The notes below the pieces were generated by a model that saw only the letters and a list, made by a program, of their open reading frames with translations, was not told the origin of the DNA and did not search any database. Positions 1 to 4,746 of a DNA stretch of 7,827 bases are shown here, piece by piece. Position 1 is the stretch's first letter; each line of letters begins with the position of its first letter. Source of the DNA: CAZVXI01 sp964631295 (GTDB lineage: Bacteria; Planctomycetota; Phycisphaerae; Phycisphaerales; SM1A02). The DNA is taken from the NCBI GenBank assembly GCA_964631295.1, contig CAZVXI010000151.1:1-7827 (forward strand), written 5' to 3'. The position numbers and the translations under genes were made by a program.

Positions 1-61
1 GTGGCGCGGCGGGTGCCGTGCGTGCGGCGGCGAAGATGCCTGTAGCGATCATGGCTGCCAT
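1..61 (-). CDS. Possible 5' end of a minus-strand gene leaving the window (partial)
   Basis: Reading the minus strand from an ATG at 61 (or a second in-frame ATG at 52) toward base 1 gives an open frame of 20 codons, MAAMIATGIFAAARTAPAAP, with no stop before the edge. It is Ala-rich and mildly hydrophobic, as at the start of an exported or membrane-anchored protein. The same frame stays open upstream back into the GT/AC repeat and there encodes a basic stretch (TKRKRRRGSATLRSSERF), which would suit the n-region of a signal anchor. The real start may therefore lie upstream of the repeat, out of frame in this copy. No ribosome-binding site is evident directly before the ATG at 61. Too little is visible to name a family. 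A non-coding edge is also possible. Confidence 0.33.
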   Translation of the reverse strand, partial: MAAMIATGIFAAARTAPAAP

Positions 62-71
62 GGCGAAGCGC

Positions 72-215
72 TCACTTGATCGCAGCGTGGCTGACCCGCG
101 ACGGCGCTTGCGCTTCGTCGCGGCTTGGGCCCGCCCCGTGTGTGTGTGTGTGTGTGTACACGTTGTCGGAGCTTTGGTCAGTCATCATGGCGATGTCTCG
201 TTGTCGTTGCTGCAT
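72..215 (-). CDS. Short 47-aa ORF with perfect ribosome-binding site, spanning the AC repeat
   Basis: On the minus strand AAGGAGG (229-223) sits 7 nt before an ATG whose A is at 215, the strongest Shine-Dalgarno match in the window. The frame runs 47 codons and crosses the (AC)10 tract as Tyr-Thr-His-Thr-His-Thr-His. It then ends at a TGA at 74-72. The product is hydrophilic, has no recognisable domain, and looks like a truncated reading frame more than a finished protein. Adding one AC unit would move the ribosome into the frame that is open to the left edge. Possible readings are the N-terminal part of a phase-variable or frameshifted gene, a leader peptide, or a chance ORF behind a good ribosome-binding site. 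A longer in-frame version could start at 359, but it lacks a comparable ribosome-binding site. Confidence 0.33.
   Translation of the reverse strand: MQQRQRDIAMMTDQSSDNVYTHTHTHGAGPSRDEAQAPSRVSHAAIK
138..157. repeat. (GT)10 dinucleotide microsatellite
   Basis: Ten uninterrupted GT units on the plus strand, AC on the minus strand. The tract is followed at once by ACACG, so its end can fold back on part of the repeat. A 20-nt perfect dinucleotide tract is exceptional in a GC-rich bacterial genome and is a known slippage-prone type of sequence. It falls inside the minus-strand ORF described at 72-215. Confidence 0.97.
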
Positions 216-229
216 GGAGCAACCTCCTT
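206..229 (-). promoter_or_regulatory. Ribosome-binding site with start codon in a hairpin loop
   Basis: On the minus strand AAGGAGG (229-223) leads into a perfect 6-bp inverted repeat, GTTGCT (223-218) and AGCAAC (211-206). The six-base loop, CCATGC, contains the ATG. Folding would hide the start codon and the last base of the ribosome-binding site. The inverted repeat is seen directly; a role in translation control is inference. Confidence 0.45.
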
Positions 230-573
230 CATGAAAAGAGATGAGATCATGGTCGGCCGTGGCCCGTCCGCGGTGTGGCAGCGCATCCGTCGCGATGGTT
301 CGGCATCGCACAACGCCGCCGGCTTGCATGACAGCGGTCATCTCTTCTCTGAGAGACACTATGCCATGGATGGGCGTTGTCTGCGAGATTGAAATGCACG
401 GAAGAGCGACCCTCTCGGATCGGCGGAGACCGATCGCCGGGCGGCGGATGTCTGCCTGGAAAAGAGGCGGATCACCCCGGCGGCGACCACCCCGTCCGCG
501 TGCCCGGCCGGAGCAGGATACTGGGGGATCCTGGGATGATGGGCAGAAATGCCATTTGGCGGGATGCGCACGC
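230..573. other. Gene-free stretch upstream of chrA with short inverted repeats
   Basis: I find no convincing gene here. The overlapping ORFs on both strands have the arginine-rich, low-complexity look of shadows in GC-rich DNA. Visible structures are a 6-bp stem GATCGG/CCGATC (418-423 with 430-435, loop CGGAGA), a 6-bp stem CAGGAT/ATCCTG (514-519 with 528-533), and a GGCA/TGCC stem closed by a GAAA tetraloop (542-553). I did not recognise a known riboswitch consensus. A minus-strand CATAGT box at 363-358 could serve the leftward ORF, but it is weak. Confidence 0.5.
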
Positions 574-579
574 TATTCT
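574..579 (+). promoter_or_regulatory. Candidate -10 box of chrA, leaderless arrangement
   Basis: TATTCT ends 8 nt before the ATG at 588, so transcription would begin at or within a base or two of the start codon. No Shine-Dalgarno sequence precedes that ATG, in keeping with a leaderless mRNA. No good -35 box was seen 16-18 nt upstream. Support comes from the similar arrangement before the sulfatase at 4747. Confidence 0.42.
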
Positions 580-587
580 CTCGCATC

Positions 588-1781
588 ATGTCGCTCTCGC
601 GTGTCATCGAAGTGCTGCTGGTGTCGCTGCGGCTTGGTCTGACGTCGTTCGGCGGGCCGGTTGCGCATCTCGGGTTCTTCCGAGGCGAGTATGTGCAGAA
701 ACGCAAGTGGCTCAGCGACGGCGCGTTTGCGGATCTCGTGGCGCTCTGTCAGTTTCTGCCCGGGCCGGCGAGCAGCCAGGTCGGTTATGCGATCGGCGTG
801 AAGCGGGCAGGCTGGCTCGGCGGCCTGGCGGCGTGGGTGGGATTCACGGCACCGTCCGCAGCGCTCATGATCGGGTTCGCCATCGGCCTTGCGTCGTTTG
901 AAGATCTGCCGGAGCGAGGCTGGCTGGCGGGGCTCAAGCTTGCGGCACTGGCTGTCGTCGCGCATGCCGTGTGGTCGATGGCGATGCGACTGTGCCCCGA
1001 CGCAACGCGGGCGACCATCGCGATTGTCGCGGCGATGATCGTGTTGATTATCGCGCATCCGGTGAGTCAGATCGGCGTGATCGCGGGCGGCTGCATCATC
1101 GGCGTCCTGCTGCTGCGCGACCATCAGGCAGAGCGCGAAGAAGATGAAGCGCTTGAGAAATCGACTGCGCGCAGTCGGGCAATCGGGGTGGTGCTGCTGG
1201 GTGCATTTGGCGCGATTCTCATCGGCCTGCCGATCATCGCGCAGGTGACGGAGTCGCTGGCAATCGATCGGGCTGATTCGTTTTACCGCGCCGGTTCGCT
1301 GGTATTTGGCGGGGGGCATGTTGTTCTGCCGCTGCTGGAGAGCGAAGTTGTGCGTGCCGGCTGGGTCAGCCGCGACACGTTCCTTGCCGGCTATGGCGCA
1401 GCGCAGGCGGTGCCCGGGCCGCTGTTTTCGTTTTCCGCGTTCCTCGGGACGGCGATGGAGACGAGCCCGCGCAGCCTCACCGGTGGTTTGCTGTGCCTCG
1501 GGGCGATTTATCTGCCATCCTTCCTGCTGGTGTCAGGCGTGCTGCCGTGGTGGGATCGACTTCGGCGTCTGCCGATCGCGGGCGCAGCGCTGGCAGGCGC
1601 GAACGCGGCAGTGGTCGGGCTGTTGCTGGGCGCGTTGTATGACCCGGTGTTCACCGCAGCGGTCACGATGCCCGGCGATGTGGCGATCGCGCTGGGCGCC
1701 TGGGCGCTGCTCGGCATCTGGAAGGTGCCAGCATGGGCGGTTGTCATCCTGTGCGGCGTGAGCGGGTATGTTTTTCTGTAG
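588..1781 (+). CDS. chrA: Chromate transporter ChrA (CHR family), two-domain form
   Basis: Inner-membrane transporter of the CHR family; characterised members expel chromate and give chromate resistance. From the ATG at 588 it has 397 residues, the usual size for the long two-domain form. Both homologous halves are present. The N-half has SFGGPVAHLGFFR (about 20-32) and QFLPGPASSQ (55-64). The C-half has VFGGGHVVLP (239-248) and AVPGPLFSFSAFLG (274-287). A charged linker at about 178-197 separates them, and the rest is hydrophobic. The frame is open back to an ATG at 549, with another ATG at 564. I prefer 588 because family members begin only a short distance before the first SFGG motif and because a -10-like box lies just upstream. 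It appears to be transcribed alone. The substrate could be another oxyanion, since many CHR proteins are untested. Confidence 0.93.
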   Translation: MSLSRVIEVLLVSLRLGLTSFGGPVAHLGFFRGEYVQKRKWLSDGAFADLVALCQFLPGPASSQVGYAIGVKRAGWLGGLAAWVGFTAPSAALMIGFAIGLASFEDLPERGWLAGLKLAALAVVAHAVWSMAMRLCPDATRATIAIVAAMIVLIIAHPVSQIGVIAGGCIIGVLLLRDHQAEREEDEALEKSTARSRAIGVVLLGAFGAILIGLPIIAQVTESLAIDRADSFYRAGSLVFGGGHVVLPLLESEVVRAGWVSRDTFLAGYGAAQAVPGPLFSFSAFLGTAMETSPRSLTGGLLCLGAIYLPSFLLVSGVLPWWDRLRRLPIAGAALAGANAAVVGLLLGALYDPVFTAAVTMPGDVAIALGAWALLGIWKVPAWAVVILCGVSGYVFL

Positions 1782-1784
1782 CAG

Positions 1785-1816
1785 GCCGAGCGTCACATGA
1801 TCACGTGCATCTCGGC
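1785..1816. promoter_or_regulatory. Concentric dyad, candidate operator upstream of the yceI operon
   Basis: Four bases after the chrA stop codon, GCCGAG (1785-1790) and CTCGGC (1811-1816) form a perfect inverted repeat. The near-palindrome CACATGATCACGTG (1794-1807) shares exactly the same centre. Twelve of the 16 symmetric positions pair. The element overlaps a weak -35-like TCGGCA (1812-1817) placed 17 nt before TATCAT at 1835. No T-run follows, so an intrinsic terminator for chrA is less likely than a protein-binding site. Confidence 0.42.
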
Positions 1817-1840
1817 ACGGGCGAACGAGCCGTCTATCAT
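1812..1840 (+). promoter_or_regulatory. Candidate promoter of the yceI operon
   Basis: TCGGCA (1812-1817, 4 of 6 to TTGACA), a 17-nt spacer, then TATCAT (1835-1840). Transcription would start near 1847, leaving a leader of about 50 nt before the ATG at 1897. It is the best sigma70-like match between chrA and yceI, but the -35 half is weak. Confidence 0.42.
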
Positions 1841-1881
1841 GCCCGATTCGCGCTGATTTGCCTTTGTTTGTGGATGACACT

Positions 1882-1887
1882 GAGGAG
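1882..1887 (+). promoter_or_regulatory. Ribosome-binding site deciding the yceI start
   Basis: GAGGAG lies 9 nt before the ATG at 1897 and favours that codon over an in-frame TTG at 1858. The TTG would put 13 hydrophilic, acidic residues ahead of the signal peptide. Confidence 0.75.
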
Positions 1888-1896
1888 CCAACGACC

Positions 1897-2529
1897 ATGA
1901 CGTACCGAATCACCTTTGCTGCCATCGCTGCTGCCATTGTGTTTGCGATCATCGGCTCACCGCGTGGATCAGAGAGTGCAACGGCCGGCCTGGCAGAATC
2001 GCCCCCGACCGCAGCCGCTGTGTACACGGTTGACATGGCGCATTCCACGCTCATCTTCCGCATTCGGCACTTCGGGGTGGCGTACTTCTTTGGCCGGGTC
2101 AACAAGCCGTCGGGCGAGTTCTGGATTGACGACAACGATCTCACCAACAGCTTCGTGAACATCACCCTCGAGATGAAAGAAATGGATGCAGGCAACGATT
2201 CGCGCGACCGCTTCCTCATGGGGCCTGACTTCTTCAACGTGCGCGAGCACCCGCAGGCAACATTCAAGAGCGCGTCGATCAGCAAGATTTCAGACAGCAC
2301 ATACGAAGCGACGGGCGACTTCACCATGCGTGGCGTGACGAAACGCATCACCGTGCCTGTTGCAGAGTTCACCACGAAGACGCTCGAACGATTTGGCCAG
2401 CGGGCCGGCTTCCTGTGCACGTTCACCATCAAACGCAGTGAGTATGGCATGGACAAACTGGTTCAGGAAGGCACACTTGGTGATGAGGTGCAAATCACCG
2501 CGAGTATCGAGGGTGTGGTGCAGCCGTGA
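1897..2529 (+). CDS. Exported YceI-family (lipocalin-like, polyisoprenoid-binding) protein
   Basis: A 210-residue YceI-domain protein. The family folds as a lipocalin-like beta-barrel, and structurally studied members bind long isoprenoid or fatty-acid-like lipids in the periplasm. Residues 1 to about 27 form a signal peptide (MTYRITF, then a hydrophobic Ala/Ile core). The domain covers about 42-208. It shows VYTVDMAHSTLIFRIRHFG (42-60), RDRFLMGPDFFNV (103-115) followed by HPQATFKS (118-125), GDFTMRGVTKRITVPV (140-155), TIKRSEYGM (177-185) and LGDEVQITASIE (194-205), all typical family blocks in the right order. The length is normal for the family. It is the first gene of a three-gene operon: its TGA overlaps the GTG start of the next gene. 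The lipid it carries cannot be read from the sequence. Confidence 0.93.
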   Translation: MTYRITFAAIAAAIVFAIIGSPRGSESATAGLAESPPTAAAVYTVDMAHSTLIFRIRHFGVAYFFGRVNKPSGEFWIDDNDLTNSFVNITLEMKEMDAGNDSRDRFLMGPDFFNVREHPQATFKSASISKISDSTYEATGDFTMRGVTKRITVPVAEFTTKTLERFGQRAGFLCTFTIKRSEYGMDKLVQEGTLGDEVQITASIEGVVQP

Positions 2530-3494
2530 CGATGATGATGTCACTTGCGTCGGCGACGAGTTTTCTTGACAGTTCCGTCGCCGGTTCACCTTTTGTTGTG
2601 CGGCAGGTGCTGTTTGCGGTTGTGCTGCCGCTGCTGATGGGCATTGCCATCGCTTTCCCGGGGTCGAAGACGAACCGCAACGATGAAGGTGAAGTCATCC
2701 GTGATCGCAACGCGTGGCGAATCCCGTTCGCTCTGGCAATGGCGGGGGGGATGGCATTTCTTGCGCTCGAAGGGTGGCCCGATGATCAGTGGCACTCACT
2801 GTTGCTTGCCATCATCGTGGCAGAGCGGTTCGGGTTTCTGCTCAGTGCGACACCTCGCAATGTCCTGCTGCGCGGGTTCATCCTGTTGGTGATGTCGTTT
2901 GCGGTGTCGGCATGCATCTGGCCTGTCATCGAACGCGAAGCAATGTGGGTCCGCGCGATTGCGCCGATTGCCGTGTTCATCACAGCCTGCCTGTTGGAAC
3001 CCATCTGCACCAGGCGACCCGGGCCGGCAACGATTCTGCCGATCGGTATCGCGCTGGCTGTGTCGATGGCGACGCTCGTTGCAATCGTCTCGGTGACGAG
3101 TCCGCTGCCATACCTGGCGATCGGTATCGCACTTTTTGGCGTGTTTCTCGTCTCGCTGCTGCCGGGGCGAACGGTGTCGCTGGGCGATGGAGCGGTTTCG
3201 GTGCTCGCGCCGATGCTGGTGCTGTATCCGTATGTGATTCAGTTCTATCTCTTTGCCGACTCGAATCCGTGGTGGCTCTTTGCGCTGCCGACGGCGGCGC
3301 TGGCGGGCCTGTGGCTGCCCGAGATTCCAGCAATCGCAAAGAAGCCCCGCATTGCCGCGGCGCTGCGCATCGCGATAGTGGTGGGGATGTGTGCTGTGGC
3401 CGGCGGGCTGACGGGCAAGTGGATCATCGATCAGGATGCTGCGGACACGGACGACCCGTACGCAGACATGTATTCAGCCGTGCATGAGGAATGA
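2526..3494 (+). CDS. Unrecognised polytopic membrane protein, about 10 membrane segments
   Basis: A 322-residue integral membrane protein that I cannot assign to a family. Hydrophobic segments lie at about 26-44, 65-82, 90-107, 115-133, 143-160, 169-188, 196-213, 222-243, 249-266 and 278-297. A charged loop is at 46-64 (KTNRNDEGEVIRDR), and the tail after 300 is acidic (DQDAADTDDPYADMYSAVHEE, split by single hydrophobic residues). No ATP-binding or classical transporter signature is visible. Translation may start at the GTG at 2526, which overlaps the yceI stop in GTGA, or at ATG codons at 2532, 2535 or 2538. GAGGG at 2509-2513 is 12 nt from the GTG, which slightly favours it. The 3' end overlaps the next gene by 4 nt, so translation of all three genes is probably coupled. 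The context suggests an envelope role beside YceI; any transport or enzymatic activity would be a guess. Confidence 0.85.
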   Translation: MTMMMSLASATSFLDSSVAGSPFVVRQVLFAVVLPLLMGIAIAFPGSKTNRNDEGEVIRDRNAWRIPFALAMAGGMAFLALEGWPDDQWHSLLLAIIVAERFGFLLSATPRNVLLRGFILLVMSFAVSACIWPVIEREAMWVRAIAPIAVFITACLLEPICTRRPGPATILPIGIALAVSMATLVAIVSVTSPLPYLAIGIALFGVFLVSLLPGRTVSLGDGAVSVLAPMLVLYPYVIQFYLFADSNPWWLFALPTAALAGLWLPEIPAIAKKPRIAAALRIAIVVGMCAVAGGLTGKWIIDQDAADTDDPYADMYSAVHEE

Positions 3495-4369
3495 CCAGCG
3501 TGAAGAACGAACTTCGATTCTGTGTGCCAATCACATGTGCCGTGGCGTTGATCAGCGTGATCGGGTGCGCGATGACCAATGATGGCGCGAAGCAGCCCTC
3601 CATGGCGGCGGTCTCGCAGGACGCAGCCGCAACAAAGCCGAAGCCGGCACTCGAATCGTTCAAGCAGAGTGTGGCCACCGCGACGACGCAGATCGACATG
3701 ATCGCCATGCCCGGCGGAACTGTAACGCTGCACACTGCTGAGGGTGCCAGGACAGTTGAGGTCAAGCCCTACTGGATGGCAAAGACCGAACTGCCGTGGG
3801 AGATCTACGACGTTTTTGTCTTCGCCAAGGATGAAGAAGCCGGTGAAGCGCCGGGCGATGCGGACGCATACACGCGCCCGAGCCGACCGTACGTGCCGCC
3901 CGATCGTGGCTATGGGCACGAGGGCTACGCGACGATTTCTGTTGCGCAGCGCGGGGCGGTCGAGTTCTGCAACTGGCTGAGCGCGATGACGGGCAAGACC
4001 TATCGCCTGCCAACGGAAGCAGAGTGGCAGCTTGCCTGCGAGCAGGCGGGTATCGCGCGCGAGAATGCCGACGACTACGCGTGGACGGATGAGAATGCAG
4101 ACCTCACGCCACACCCGGTTGGCTCGAAGAAGGCAGGTGCCAACGGCTTGCATGATCTGTGGGGCAATGTGCGAGAATGGGTCAAGCGCGGCGAGGATGA
4201 CTACGTCGCAGCGGGAGGGTCGTTCATCGACTCGCTTGATGAAGTGGGTTGCGATGCCCGGCACGAGTTCAACCGCGACTGGCAGATGACTGACCCGCAG
4301 ATCCCTAAGAGCGTGTGGTGGCTGTCGGATGCGGAGTTCATGGGGTTCCGCGTTGTCTGCGAGCCGTAA
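3491..4369 (+). CDS. SUMF1/FGE-fold lipoprotein, lacking the FGE cysteine pair
   Basis: A 292-residue predicted lipoprotein of the formylglycine-generating-enzyme/SUMF1 fold. A hydrophobic leader ends in the lipobox VIGC, with Cys26 the likely lipidated residue, so the domain would lie outside the cytoplasm. The fold covers about 68-290: MIAMPGGTVTL (70-80), YWMAKTELPW (94-103), FCNWLSAMTGKTYRLPTEAEW (159-179, family-defining), HPVGSKKAGANGLHDLWGNV (208-227), AAGGSF (240-245) and MGFRVV (284-289). True aerobic FGEs carry two copper-binding cysteines 2 and 7 residues after GGS-aromatic; here those positions are Asp247 and Val252, and the only nearby Cys is 254. I therefore do not expect FGE activity. 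The ATG at 3491 overlaps the previous stop (ATGA). A GTG at 3500 has GAGGA at a better 9-nt spacing and would start MKNELRF, a typical lipoprotein leader. It is the last gene of the operon. Confidence 0.88.
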   Translation: MTSVKNELRFCVPITCAVALISVIGCAMTNDGAKQPSMAAVSQDAAATKPKPALESFKQSVATATTQIDMIAMPGGTVTLHTAEGARTVEVKPYWMAKTELPWEIYDVFVFAKDEEAGEAPGDADAYTRPSRPYVPPDRGYGHEGYATISVAQRGAVEFCNWLSAMTGKTYRLPTEAEWQLACEQAGIARENADDYAWTDENADLTPHPVGSKKAGANGLHDLWGNVREWVKRGEDDYVAAGGSFIDSLDEVGCDARHEFNRDWQMTDPQIPKSVWWLSDAEFMGFRVVCEP

Positions 4370-4746
4370 CGAACGCGATCGCGCGAGACGCGGGCACGCC
4401 TGCTTCTCCAACCATCCAGGTTTGCCAATATCCGATCATGTCCGCGGCTCGCTCTGCGCCCGGATGCAAATCGAGCGGGCCAAAAATAACACCCGGCTGC
4501 AGCGCGAAGCCGCAACCGAGTGCTTCCGGGGGACAAAGTTGATAGGTGAATGGTACCGAAATGCGCGCCGCGTGCAAGCGCTGCGTAAATATTTTTTCTC
4601 GGACCTGTCATTTTGGTGGATAGCTGGTGGACAACCACGGAACGCCGAAAAATGCGATTCTGAGGCCACCAGGCGGTGACACAGCTCATCCGCTCCTGAG
4701 TGGGTTTTCTGCCCATCTCCACCGTCTGGCGTGCTATCGTCCGGCC
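4370..4746. other. 377-nt intergenic region between the lipoprotein and the sulfatase
   Basis: It opens with the palindrome CGCGATCGCG (4374-4383) just after the lipoprotein stop codon, with no T-run behind it. A more AT-rich patch at about 4585-4620 contains six T residues (4592-4597), preceded by a weak GCA/TGC hairpin around 4574-4584. This is a poor intrinsic-terminator candidate for the upstream operon. GTGG/CCAC with an ACAA loop lies at 4627-4638. A minus-strand frame (4577-4338) reads plausibly as protein, but it begins with TTG and overlaps the lipoprotein gene, so I do not call it. The sulfatase promoter lies at the right end. Confidence 0.5.
4735..4740 (+). promoter_or_regulatory. 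Candidate -10 box of the sulfatase gene, leaderless arrangement
   Basis: GCTATCGT, with TATCGT as the -10, ends 6 nt before the ATG at 4747. This places transcription start on the A of the start codon or one or two bases past it. There is no Shine-Dalgarno sequence in front of the ATG. No convincing -35 box was found at 16-18 nt. Confidence 0.48.

Noticed and set aside
18..392. 124-codon plus-strand frame at the left edge
   Set aside because: It crosses the GT repeat as a Val-Cys run, has no ribosome-binding site and no protein-like features. The minus strand has a far better start signal here.
549..587. Upstream ATG starts (549, 564) for chrA
   Set aside because: The family begins close to the first SFGG motif, and the candidate -10 box lies between these codons and 588. 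Not fully excluded.
230..587. Known riboswitch upstream of chrA
   Set aside because: I compared by eye with cobalamin, TPP, SAM, glycine and fluoride consensus elements and found no convincing match.
573..1319. 248-codon minus-strand open frame
   Set aside because: Antisense to chrA; composition rich in Arg, Gln and His and no domain, so a shadow.
1858..1896. Upstream TTG start for the YceI protein
   Set aside because: It adds 13 acidic residues before the signal peptide, while GAGGAG is correctly spaced for the ATG at 1897.
3431..4411. 326-codon minus-strand open frame
   Set aside because: Antisense to the SUMF1-fold lipoprotein, which has clear family motifs. The minus translation shows none.
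4400..4500. tRNA-like T-arm near 4460-4480
   Set aside because: The GCAAATC stretch lacks a GTTC loop and paired stems, and no cloverleaf could be drawn on either strand.
4627..4746. Upstream GTG start for the sulfatase
   Set aside because: It would place 40 non-signal-like residues ahead of a normal signal peptide, and the -10 box at 4735-4740 lies inside this extension.
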